From Lachnospiraceae bacterium (GTDB lineage: Bacteria; Bacillota; Clostridia; Lachnospirales; Lachnospiraceae), in the NCBI GenBank assembly GCA_017634975.1, contig JAGBMJ010000025.1:62001-126000 (forward strand): DNA of 64,000 bases, in the 5' to 3' direction. Shown piece by piece: positions 27,587 to 34,787 of this stretch (its first letter is position 1; each line of letters starts with the position of its first letter). Below the pieces are notes generated by a model, which was not told where the DNA came from, searched no databases, and was given only the letters and a program-made list of their open reading frames with translations. The position numbers and the translations under genes were made by a program.

Positions 27587-27964
27587 ATGAACATGAGCGG
27601 GCGGAAAAAGAGCATTCTGATCATCGATGACGATCCGGTCTATATGAAGATGGTGCACGAATGGCTCAAGGATGATTTCAAAGTAACGATGACCATCAGC
27701 GGCGGACAGGCGCTGGACTGGCTGAAGGAAAACAAGGCGGATCTGATCCTGCTGGACTATGACCTGCCGGTGATGCCGGGGCCGCAGATCCTCGAAAAGC
27801 TCCGGAGCGGTGCGGACACCAAAGAGACACCGGTGATGATCCTGACGGGGCAGAACGACCGGGAGAGCATCATGCGCATCCTGTCCCTGTGTCCGGCGGA
27901 TTACCTCTTGAAGAATATCGGAAGGGATGAGCTGCGGAACAAAGTGGCGAAATTTCTGAAGTGA
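27587..27964 (+). CDS. Single-domain response regulator (CheY/Spo0F-like)
   Basis: The 125-aa protein is a bare receiver domain. It has the acidic pocket IIDDDPV, phospho-acceptor LLDYDLPVMPG, Thr in MILTGQND and Lys in YLLKNIGRDEL. There is no output domain. AAAGGGGG precedes the ATG at 27587; an upstream TTG at 27566 would place the ribosome site inside the gene. It may relay phosphate to, or tune, the neighbouring HD-GYP or chemoreceptor proteins, but no histidine kinase gene is in the window. Confidence 0.88.
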   Translation: MNMSGRKKSILIIDDDPVYMKMVHEWLKDDFKVTMTISGGQALDWLKENKADLILLDYDLPVMPGPQILEKLRSGADTKETPVMILTGQNDRESIMRILSLCPADYLLKNIGRDELRNKVAKFLK

Positions 27965-27969
27965 CATCG

Positions 27970-28000
27970 ATATCCCCGTCGTGATCGGCGGGGATTTTTT
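27970..28000 (+). terminator. Terminator of the receiver-domain gene
   Basis: ATCCCCG and CGGGGAT pair around about ten bases and are followed by TTTTT, six bases after the stop codon. Confidence 0.8.
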
Positions 28001-28002
28001 GA

Positions 28003-28060
28003 AAGCCACGGGGACGGTTCTTGCGGCTCATTTTGAGCCGGAGAACCGTCCCCGTGGCTC
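28003..28060. repeat. Dispersed palindromic repeat family A, copy 2
   Basis: AGCCACGGGGACGGTTCT ... AGAACCGTCCCCGTGGCT, a nearly perfect long palindrome around GCGGCTCATTTTGAGCCG. Confidence 0.88.
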
Positions 28061-28073
28061 ATATCTCATATCG

Positions 28074-28094
28074 GCGCTGTTAAGCGCTTTTTTG
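28074..28094 (+). terminator. Small hairpin with T-run upstream of pfl
   Basis: GCGCT-GTTA-AGCGC followed by TTTTTT. It probably insulates the pfl promoter from upstream transcription. Confidence 0.65.
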
Positions 28095-28111
28095 TGCAAA
28101 TTCTGTTTTAT

Positions 28112-28125
28112 GTAACATTAGTTAC
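28112..28125. promoter_or_regulatory. Inverted repeat upstream of the pfl promoter
   Basis: GTAAC-ATTA-GTTAC, perfect 5-bp arms, about 125 bases upstream of the -35 box. A related ATAACGTAAC lies near 28180. No known regulator site is matched, so an operator role is only a guess. Confidence 0.3.
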
Positions 28126-28247
28126 GGACAAAATCCTTCCGCGGGAATACTATGATCCCAGAGTCGGGAAGCGGTAGACATAACGTAACAACGCTTTTTT
28201 CGGACAGATCCGTACAACATTTATTTATGAAAAAACGGTGTTCAAGG

Positions 28248-28277
28248 TTGACTATTGCCATCAAAACGGCTTATAAT
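28248..28277 (+). promoter_or_regulatory. Promoter of the split pfl operon
   Basis: TTGACT (28248-28253), 18-bp spacer, TATAAT (28272-28277). The leader of about 90 bases contains two short hairpins (GGGCG/CGCCC near 28290-28311 and CCAC/GTGG near 28332-28341) before GGAGG. Confidence 0.72.
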
Positions 28278-28374
28278 AGACAGAGCTTGCGGGCGTGCCA
28301 AACTGCGCCCTCGGGGTACACGATTAGCGACCACAGTGGCCGTTAAATAATATCATTTTATAGGAGGCAATGCA

Positions 28375-30429
28375 ATGAGTGCAGAGTTTAGACCAGAATG
28401 GGAAGGCTTTACCGGCGGTAAGTGGGTAGGCGAAATCAACGTTCGTGATTTCATTCAGAAGAACTACACACCGTATGATGGTGATGATTCTTTCCTCGTA
28501 GGACCGACACAGAACACAAAGGATCTGTGGGCGCAGGTACTGGATCTGTCCCGCCAGGAACGTGAGGCAGGCGGTGTATTGGATATGGATACCAAGGTAG
28601 TATCTACCATCACTTCTCACGGCCCGGGTTACCTGGACAAGAGCAAAGAGACCATCGTAGGTTTCCAGACCGATAAGCCGTTCAAGCGTTCCTTGCAGGT
28701 ATACGGTGGTATCCGTATGGCTGAGAAGGCTTGCGCAGACAATGGTTACACCGTAGATCCGGAGATCAGCGAGTTCTTCTCCGTACACAGAAAGACACAC
28801 AATGCAGGCTGCTTTGATGCTTACACACCGGAGATGCGTGCATGCCGTTCCTCTCACGTAATCACAGGTCTTCCTGATGCTTACGGCCGTGGACGTATCA
28901 TCGGCGACTATCGTCGTGTGGCACTGTACGGTATCGACAGACTGCTCGAGGACAAGCAGGCACAGAAGGATTCTACCGGCCGCGTGATGACCGATGATGT
29001 TATCCGTCTTCGTGAAGAGCTTTCCGAGCAGATGACAGCTCTGAAGATGATGAAGGAAATGGCTGCTTCTTACGGCATCGACATTTCCAAGCCCGCTACA
29101 AACGTACAGGAAGCTATCCAGTTCACATATTTCGGTTATCTGTGCGCAGTTAAGGAGCAGAACGGTGCAGCAATGAGCCTTGGCCGTACTTCTACTTTCA
29201 TCGACTGCTACGCAGAGCGTGACCTGAAGAACGGTAAGTTCACTGAGGAGCAGATCCAGGAATTCGTTGATCACTTCATCATGAAGCTTCGTTGCGTTAA
29301 GTTCGCACGTACACCGGAATACAACCAGATCTTCGCAGGCGATCCTGTATGGGTTACCGAGTCTCTGGGTGGTGTAGGTGTTGACGGACGTCACATGGTT
29401 ACCAAGACCAGCTTCCGTTATCTGAACACCTTAAACAACCTGGGTGCAGCTCCCGAGCCCAACCTGACCGTTCTGTGGTCAACCAGACTGCCCAGACCCT
29501 GGAAAGAGTTCTGCGCTAAGATGTCCATCAAGTCTTCTTCCATCCAGTATGAGAATGATGACCTGATGAGAGTTACCCACGGTGATGATTACGCTATCGC
29601 TTGCTGCGTATCCTCCATGCGTGTTGGTAAGGAAATGCAGTTCTTCGGAGCTCGTGCTAACCTTGCAAAATGTATGCTGTACGCTTTGAACGGCGGTATC
29701 GATGAAGTATCCAAGAAGCAGGTTGGTCCGAAGTATCGTAAGTACGAAGGCGATGTGATCGAGTATGATAAGTTCATGCCGATGTTCGAAGATATGATGG
29801 AGTGGCTGGCAGATGTATATGTAAATACTCTGAACGTAATCCACTACATGCACGACAAGTACTGCTACGAGCGTGCACAGATGGCTCTGCACGACAGAGA
29901 CGTACGCCGCTACTTCGCAACCGGTATGGCTGGTCTGTCCGTAGTTGCAGACTCCCTGTCCGCAATCAAGTACGCTACCGTTAAGCCGATCCGTGATGAG
30001 GACGGTATCATCGTAGATTTCGAGACCACAGGAGACTTCCCGAAGTATGGTAATGATGATGATCGTGTTGACCAGATCGCTCACGACCTTGTTTCCAAGT
30101 TCATGATGATGATCCGTCGTCACCACACCTACAGAAATGGTTTCCCGACCATGTCTGTATTGACCATTACTTCTAACGTAACCTATGGTAAGGCAACCGG
30201 TAACACACCGGATGGCCGTCGTAAGGGACAGCCGTTTGCTCCGGGTGCCAACCCGCTGCACGGCCGTGATACTCACGGTGCAGTAGCTTCCCTGTCTTCC
30301 GTAGCCAAGCTTCCGTTCGAAGACAGCCAGGATGGTATCTCCAATACCTTCACCATCATTCCGGGTGCCCTGGGTAAGGAAGATCAGGTATTTGCAGGCG
30401 ACATCGAAGTAGACCTGAGCAAGAAATAA
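28375..30429 (+). CDS. Pyruvate formate-lyase catalytic core lacking the glycyl radical domain
   Basis: The 684-aa protein follows PflB closely from the first residues to [18 protein letters not shown], then ends in 12 unrelated residues. PFL converts pyruvate and CoA to acetyl-CoA and formate. The two catalytic cysteines are present as Cys410-Cys411 in IACCVSSM, followed by [12 protein letters not shown]. The radical-bearing C-terminal domain (RVSGYAV in E. coli PflB, 760 aa) is absent and is encoded 340 bases downstream at 30770. The stop is followed by repeat hairpins, a ribosome site and another gene, so this is not a simple frameshift. GGAGG stands 8 bases before the ATG. Codons are those of a highly expressed gene (GCT, GTT, CGT). 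The core should be inactive unless the separate radical subunit docks. Confidence 0.93.
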   Translation: MSAEFRPEWEGFTGGKWVGEINVRDFIQKNYTPYDGDDSFLVGPTQNTKDLWAQVLDLSRQEREAGGVLDMDTKVVSTITSHGPGYLDKSKETIVGFQTDKPFKRSLQVYGGIRMAEKACADNGYTVDPEISEFFSVHRKTHNAGCFDAYTPEMRACRSSHVITGLPDAYGRGRIIGDYRRVALYGIDRLLEDKQAQKDSTGRVMTDDVIRLREELSEQMTALKMMKEMAASYGIDISKPATNVQEAIQFTYFGYLCAVKEQNGAAMSLGRTSTFIDCYAERDLKNGKFTEEQIQEFVDHFIMKLRCVKFARTPEYNQIFAGDPVWVTESLGGVGVDGRHMVTKTSFRYLNTLNNLGAAPEPNLTVLWSTRLPRPWKEFCAKMSIKSSSIQYENDDLMRVTHGDDYAIACCVSSMRVGKEMQFFGARANLAKCMLYALNGGIDEVSKKQVGPKYRKYEGDVIEYDKFMPMFEDMMEWLADVYVNTLNVIHYMHDKYCYERAQMALHDRDVRRYFATGMAGLSVVADSLSAIKYATVKPIRDEDGIIVDFETTGDFPKYGNDDDRVDQIAHDLVSKFMMMIRRHHTYRNGFPTMSVLTITSNVTYGKATGNTPDGRRKGQPFAPGANPLHGRDTHGAVASLSSVAKLPFEDSQDGISNTFTIIPGALGKEDQVFAGDIEVDLSKK

Positions 30430-30442
30430 GTAAAAACACAAA

Positions 30443-30496
30443 CCTTGCCTCCCCCCTTTTGGGGGAAGGTGTCAGGCAAAGCCTGACGGATGAGGG
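30443..30496. repeat. Repeat family B copy between pfl core and small subunit genes
   Basis: CCCCC-CTTTT-GGGGG hairpin, then GTCAGGC-AAA-GCCTGAC (30471-30487), then GGATGAGG. It lies in the 85-base gap of the operon and could act as a partial terminator or a 3' stabiliser of the core message. Confidence 0.75.
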
Positions 30497-30514
30497 AAAA
30501 GGGAGGAAAGCGAT

Positions 30515-30733
30515 ATGGCAGATCAGAATATGACGGAAGAGCAGATGATCCAGGATCTGGTAGCGCAGTTGGACGGTGGTTTTGCCAACGGTGTAGGTCA
30601 TGTAAATGTAGACGTGGACGAAAATGCTTCTGCAAAGAAGGAAGTAGAGACCATGGGCTGCACGGATTGCTCCCGCACGCCGCTCGCATGCTCCGTACCG
30701 ACCCTGCATCAGGGATTGGACGATTACGAATAA
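30515..30733 (+). CDS. Small protein resembling the first half of a glycyl radical domain, with Cys-rich tail
   Basis: The 72-aa protein has a good ribosome site (GGGAGGAAAG). Residues 14-37 (DLVAQLDGGFANGVGHVNVDVDEN) line up with the segment of the 81-aa radical subunit that reads [21 protein letters not shown], and so with the start of the PFL radical domain. From residue 48 it departs: there is no RVSGYAV. Instead a tail has Cys49, Cys52 and Cys59 (GCTDCSRTPLACSVP) and ends LHQGLDDYE. Three close cysteines could bind iron-sulphur or zinc, or be redox-active. I do not recognise a described family. Its position between the core and radical genes suggests an adaptor, inhibitor or radical-protecting subunit (inference). 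Confidence 0.8.
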   Translation: MADQNMTEEQMIQDLVAQLDGGFANGVGHVNVDVDENASAKKEVETMGCTDCSRTPLACSVPTLHQGLDDYE

Positions 30734-30769
30734 TTATTAGGAATCGAATCTGATAGGAGGAAAATAACA

Positions 30770-31015
30770 ATGGCAGAAGCTAGTACAGCACAGATCAACA
30801 ATCTGGTATCTTTATTGGATGGATATGCAACCAAGGGCGGTCATCATCTGAACGTTAACGTTCTGAACAGAGAGACCCTGCTGGATGCTCAGGCTCATCC
30901 GGAGAACTATCCGCAGCTGACCATCCGTGTATCCGGTTATGCAGTTAACTTCATCAAGTTGACTCCGGAGCAGCAGGCAGACGTTATCAGCCGTACATTC
31001 CACGAGAAGATCTGA
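30770..31015 (+). CDS. Stand-alone glycyl radical subunit of pyruvate formate-lyase
   Basis: The 81-aa protein equals the C-terminal domain of PFL. It has [37 protein letters not shown] and [14 protein letters not shown], ending at the normal PFL C-terminus. Gly56 in RVSGYAV corresponds to the radical Gly734 of E. coli PflB. GATAGGAGG precedes the ATG. It resembles the spare part YfiD/GrcA of E. coli and its T4 phage counterpart, but those repair a full-length PFL, while the core here has no radical domain of its own. It therefore should be an obligatory subunit, activated by PflA (gene at 32779). Codons match a highly expressed gene. Confidence 0.93.
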   Translation: MAEASTAQINNLVSLLDGYATKGGHHLNVNVLNRETLLDAQAHPENYPQLTIRVSGYAVNFIKLTPEQQADVISRTFHEKI

Positions 31016-31030
31016 TCGCGAGGCAATAGC

Positions 31031-32650
31031 TTGAGCGGTTCTGATCGTAAGACGATAACGACCAAGAGCAAAGAACAGGCGCAGGGAGTGGCAACATTCC
31101 CTGCGTTTTTGTGCTCTCTATTGTTCGGAATGGGTATTTTTTTGTTTGCCACCGTGTTTTTTGCACATGTTCATCCGCTGGTTCCCTATGATATGGACGA
31201 CTGGCTGTATGTCGGCTGGCGAAGAAATGCCTATCCCATCTGGAAGGACTGGAATCCTGCCAGGATCTTTCCGGAAACCTTTATGTCTCTGGTTTCGGAC
31301 TTCGGCGTGCATGTACTGATGCCGATATTACATCTGGATTATATATACGCCCTGATCCTTGCGCATGCCATATCGGTGGCATCTTTTATCACATTGTATG
31401 TGCTGTTGTTCCGCTCTTTTATAAAGGAGAAAACAAACATCTCCTTCGCGGCATCCTATATGCTGACGCTGTTATTTCTGCTGTTTCATTTCAGCATCTT
31501 CCGGCGGCAGTACAACGGAAACCAGCATCTGTTCTGGACCTTTAATGTGACGGGCTATTATTACTATGTGATCCCGAACCTGATCAATGCTTCGCTGGTA
31601 TTGTTCTTTATGGGGAAGGGACGCGACGGGATCCGGAATCTGTCCCCGATCCGAAAAGGGATTTTGCTGCTGAGTATCTATCTGGCAATGTTTTCCAATC
31701 TGTTTTCCAGCATTATACTGGTGGTTCCGGCTGCCGGGGAGGCGGTGGCAGACGCGTATCTGTGTATGGTGAAGCGGAAGCAGAGTTTGAAACAGTATCT
31801 GGAAAAAACATTCTGGAATCTGTTGATCGCCGGCCTCTGGCTGGTTTCTCTGGTCTATGAAGCCAATGGCGGGCGCGCGGATGGTGCGGGCAGTTTTGCG
31901 CTCTCCGAGAGTATCTCCGGATTCTTTGCCTGGGGCAGACAGTTGAATATGCAGACGACGGCATTGTCGCTGTTGATCGTGGCGGTGGGAGCAGTCCTTT
32001 GGCTTTGTTCTTTAAGGAAAGATGCGCATCCGGATTCGGATCAGAAGAAAGATGCAGGATCGCAGTCGGCTGCTGTGAACGGAACATCTTCGGGAAACAG
32101 CCGATGGATCTCAGGCGATGTTCCGGTATCTGCTCCCGGCTTTGTCTTTTGTATGCTGATCTGTGCGGCCTTTGAGATCCTGCTCTGTGCAAAGGTAGGC
32201 GTGGACAAGCTCGAGATCTGCCGTGTGATCTTCAGTGTATGTTTCTATGCATTTATGGTGATCTTTTGGTTCGCGGGTACGATCCTCGTAAAGTTCCCGA
32301 AGACCCTGATCCTGTTACCGCTTATCTTCTATGTTTTGCTGATGAATACTCGCATGGGCGAGCGGATCTTCTTAGAGGAGAATGGGATCAATCTGGATGC
32401 ACAGCTGTGCATCGCGATCGATCAGGATATCATCGATCAGGTGATCGCTGCTGACCATGCAGGGCTTACGGAAGCCGTGATCGTAGTGCCGCTTGAGGAG
32501 GATCAGGAGGAGGACAACTGGCCTCACGTGATCCGTATGGGGAGTGCACTTTCCCAGACACTCTACAAACATGGCATCATCAGCCGGCGCCTGGAGCTGG
32601 AGATCCGCCCTGACCATGCCATGAACGAGAAATACGGATTACAGTACTGA
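31031..32650 (+). CDS. Polytopic membrane protein, GT-C/DUF6056-like
   Basis: The 539-aa protein has about 10-11 membrane segments. After the first comes an outside loop with DMDDWLYVGW, an acidic pair typical of GT-C-type glycosyltransferases and DUF6056 proteins that use polyprenyl-linked donors. A later loop has YNGNQHLFWTF. A soluble tail of about 90 residues follows the last segment. The start is TTG at 31031 with GAGG upstream, 15 bases after the radical-subunit gene. It is unrelated in kind to PFL, and has neither terminator nor promoter before it, so it is probably read through from the pfl operon. It resembles in type the proteins at 60835 and 62093. Substrate unknown. Confidence 0.6.
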   Translation: MSGSDRKTITTKSKEQAQGVATFPAFLCSLLFGMGIFLFATVFFAHVHPLVPYDMDDWLYVGWRRNAYPIWKDWNPARIFPETFMSLVSDFGVHVLMPILHLDYIYALILAHAISVASFITLYVLLFRSFIKEKTNISFAASYMLTLLFLLFHFSIFRRQYNGNQHLFWTFNVTGYYYYVIPNLINASLVLFFMGKGRDGIRNLSPIRKGILLLSIYLAMFSNLFSSIILVVPAAGEAVADAYLCMVKRKQSLKQYLEKTFWNLLIAGLWLVSLVYEANGGRADGAGSFALSESISGFFAWGRQLNMQTTALSLLIVAVGAVLWLCSLRKDAHPDSDQKKDAGSQSAAVNGTSSGNSRWISGDVPVSAPGFVFCMLICAAFEILLCAKVGVDKLEICRVIFSVCFYAFMVIFWFAGTILVKFPKTLILLPLIFYVLLMNTRMGERIFLEENGINLDAQLCIAIDQDIIDQVIAADHAGLTEAVIVVPLEEDQEEDNWPHVIRMGSALSQTLYKHGIISRRLELEIRPDHAMNEKYGLQY

Positions 32651-32653
32651 ACT

Positions 32654-32668
32654 ATCCCCTCAAGGGGA
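32654..32668. repeat. Remnant of repeat family B
   Basis: CCCCTCAAGGGGAAGG, the outer hairpin of the family, directly after the stop of the membrane-protein gene. Confidence 0.5.
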
Positions 32669-32715
32669 AGGCAAGAGGTAGTACCGCTGCATAGAAATTA
32701 TTGCAGATAAGTCAA

Positions 32716-32744
32716 TTGAAGTGTTTCAGGAGATGTAGTAAAAT
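32716..32744 (+). promoter_or_regulatory. Promoter of pflA
   Basis: TTGAAG (32716-32721), 17-bp spacer, TAAAAT (32739-32744). This makes the activase a separate transcription unit from the pfl operon. Confidence 0.65.
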
Positions 32745-32778
32745 ACAAATATCCAAGAAAAAACCGGGAGGGTGCGAT

Positions 32779-33537
32779 ATGAAAGGACGAATTCATTCGA
32801 CAGAGAGTTTCGGAACAGTAGACGGACCGGGTGTCCGTTTTGTAGTATTTTTGCAGGGGTGCCCAATGCGCTGCGCGTATTGCCATAATCCGGATACCTG
32901 GGATCCGAAAGGCGGAACACCGACGGAGGCATCCGAGATCATCGAGCAGTATATCCGTAATGAGAGCTTTTATCAGGGCGGCGGTATCACCGTAACCGGT
33001 GGAGAACCGCTGATGCAGATCGATTTTCTGCTGGAACTGTTTACACTGGCAAAGCAGCACAACATCCATACCTGTATCGATTCCTCCGGTATTATGTATC
33101 ACCCGGGTGAGAGCGAGTACAATAAGAAGCTGGATGAGCTGATGAAGATCACGGATCTGGTGATGCTGGATATCAAGCACATTGATCCGGAGAAGCATAA
33201 ATGGCTGACGCAGCAGCCGAATGACGGGATCCTGGCATTTGCGAAATATCTGGATGAAAAGCATGTGGACGTGTGGATCCGTCACGTAGTGGTGCCGGGG
33301 ATCACGGACGACGATGAGTACCTGTATAAGCTGGGCTATTTCATTGGCGGTCTGAGCAATCTGAAGGCACTGGATGTGCTGCCGTATCATACGATGGGAC
33401 TGCCGAAGTATGAGAAACTGGGTATCGAATACCGCTTAAAGGGTGTGCCGGCCATGGACAAGGAAGTGGTGCTGGAGAAGAAAAAAGTGATCCTGGACGG
33501 TATACGAAAACGCCGCGAGGAGTTACAAGGGAATTAG
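32779..33537 (+). CDS. pflA: Pyruvate formate-lyase activating enzyme (radical SAM)
   Basis: The 252-aa protein is full length for PflA. The radical-SAM cluster motif is Cys28, Cys32, Cys35 (GCPMRCAYC), one residue off the E. coli numbering. The SAM-binding GGEP (VTGGEPLMQ) and the C-terminal DVLPYHTMGLPKYEKLG, which helps bind the glycyl domain, are present. It cleaves SAM and abstracts hydrogen from the radical glycine. Here the substrate would be the 81-aa subunit rather than one long PFL chain. GGGAGGG lies 7 bases before the ATG at 32779; an in-frame start at 32701 is upstream of the promoter. A ferredoxin gene follows. Confidence 0.95.
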   Translation: MKGRIHSTESFGTVDGPGVRFVVFLQGCPMRCAYCHNPDTWDPKGGTPTEASEIIEQYIRNESFYQGGGITVTGGEPLMQIDFLLELFTLAKQHNIHTCIDSSGIMYHPGESEYNKKLDELMKITDLVMLDIKHIDPEKHKWLTQQPNDGILAFAKYLDEKHVDVWIRHVVVPGITDDDEYLYKLGYFIGGLSNLKALDVLPYHTMGLPKYEKLGIEYRLKGVPAMDKEVVLEKKKVILDGIRKRREELQGN

Positions 33538-33656
33538 TTAAGCCTAATCAAGATTTCGTAACACTAATATATGCCGATATGCTACTATGAATATGGTCGG
33601 GGAAGACTAAATTAACAGCTGTTTATGGCTGAGAGAAAAACAGGAGGAAATGAAAA

Positions 33657-33827
33657 ATGGCATATGTTATTAAAGACGGATGTATTTCTTGCGGAACTTG
33701 TGCAGGCGGATGCCCGGTAGGCGCTATCTCTGAGGGTGACGGCAAGTTCGAGATCGATAAGGATACCTGCATCAGCTGCGGCGCTTGCGCTGGCTCTTGC
33801 CCGGTAGGTGCGATCGAAGAGGAATAA
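33657..33827 (+). CDS. 2[4Fe-4S] clostridial-type ferredoxin
   Basis: This 56-aa protein has two CxxCxxCxxxCP motifs (CISCGTCAGGCP and CISCGACAGSCP), the layout of clostridial ferredoxin. It carries electrons at low potential. CAGGAGG precedes the ATG and the codons are those of a highly expressed gene. It lies 119 bases after pflA and ends at a strong terminator. The spacing suggests its own promoter, though I could not find a convincing one. It may supply the electron that PflA needs, which is inference from position, besides general fermentative roles. Confidence 0.95.
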   Translation: MAYVIKDGCISCGTCAGGCPVGAISEGDGKFEIDKDTCISCGACAGSCPVGAIEEE

Positions 33828-33851
33828 GAAATTCCGAATAAGATTAAAATG

Positions 33852-33890
33852 ATCCGGCTGTTTCCGATGTGGAGACAGCCGGATTTTTTT
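33852..33890 (+). terminator. Terminator of the ferredoxin gene
   Basis: ATCCGGCTGT (33852-33861) pairs exactly with ACAGCCGGAT (33875-33884), followed by TTTTTT. Confidence 0.92.
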
Positions 33891-34521
33891 ACATATTTTT
33901 ATAGTGCTGACAAAGATCTTTCAGAAAGCATTCTTCGCATTTGGGGCGCTGGGATTTGCAGATGGTGCGTCCCAGTGCGATCAGCTGTGTGTTGATGGCG
34001 ATCCAGTGATCCTTCGGGATGGCCTTCATCAGGGCATACTCTACCTTTTCGGGATCTTCCTCTCCCGTGAGTCCGAGCCGGCGGGCCAATCGTCCCACGT
34101 GGGTATCGACGACGACGCTTGGTTCGTGAAAGACATTGCCGCGGATCACGTTGGCGGTCTTGCGGCCCACGCCAGGCAGGGAAGTCAGGCTTTCGAGGTC
34201 CTTTGGTACTTCACTGCCAAAGTCGTCTCGAAGACGTCGGCAGCATGCAATGATATTACGTGCTTTATTATGGTAGAAACCGGTTGAATGGATATCCTTC
34301 TCCAGCTCCGTTAGATCGGCATCGGCAAAGGCTTCGATATCCGGATACTTCACAAACAGATCCCTGGTCACCAGATTGACCCGGGCATCCGTGCACTGGG
34401 CGCTCAGTATGGTGGCGATCAGCAGCTGCCAGGCATTTTGGTGGTCTAAGTAGCAGGGAATATCGGTACCGTATTTCGCGTCCAGACGCGACAGAAGTTC
34501 TTTGATCTCTGACTTTTTCAT
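33889..34521 (-). CDS. nth: Endonuclease III
   Basis: The 210-aa protein is a typical Nth. It has the helix-hairpin-helix LPGVGRKTANVIRGN with the catalytic Lys, the catalytic Asp in VVVDTHVGRLARRLGL, and a C-terminal 4Fe-4S site C-x6-C-x2-C-x5-C (CKSQRPKCEECFLKDLC). It excises oxidised pyrimidines and nicks abasic sites. GAGG lies before the ATG. It converges on the ferredoxin gene. Confidence 0.96.
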   Translation of the reverse strand: MKKSEIKELLSRLDAKYGTDIPCYLDHQNAWQLLIATILSAQCTDARVNLVTRDLFVKYPDIEAFADADLTELEKDIHSTGFYHNKARNIIACCRRLRDDFGSEVPKDLESLTSLPGVGRKTANVIRGNVFHEPSVVVDTHVGRLARRLGLTGEEDPEKVEYALMKAIPKDHWIAINTQLIALGRTICKSQRPKCEECFLKDLCQHYKNM

Positions 34522-34684
34522 TGGGAATCCTCGTTATTGTTCATGGATATTGTTCCGCGAGACATTTTCGCAGGAAAACCCGGATTGCGCAGCAAACCGG
34601 ACGTTACTGTATAATGTATTATACCATGAACCGTTTAGGGTGTATGCAATTTATAGTAATTATTCACAAATATTTAATAAAATG

Positions 34685-34713
34685 TTGACAAAAACAGAAA
34701 AAAATCATATATT
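34685..34713 (+). promoter_or_regulatory. Strong promoter for the SCP2/H1-like gene
   Basis: Consensus TTGACA (34685-34690), 17-bp spacer, TATATT (34708-34713), in an A-rich tract. Leader about 68 bases. Confidence 0.8.
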
Positions 34714-34787
34714 AATCTTTGTAGTATTTTGAATAACGCTTATAAAAGTGAAGGGAATCTGTTGTTAACAGAGGAAGGGAGAGAGTT

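Noticed and set aside
28284-28374. Known riboswitch in the pfl leader
   Set aside because: The hairpins do not match any riboswitch core that I can recognise.
28375-31015. That the PFL split is a frameshift or sequencing error
   Set aside because: The core ends with 12 unrelated residues. Then come hairpins, a ribosome site, a separate 72-aa gene, another AGGAGG and an ATG-started radical domain. A single base error cannot produce this.
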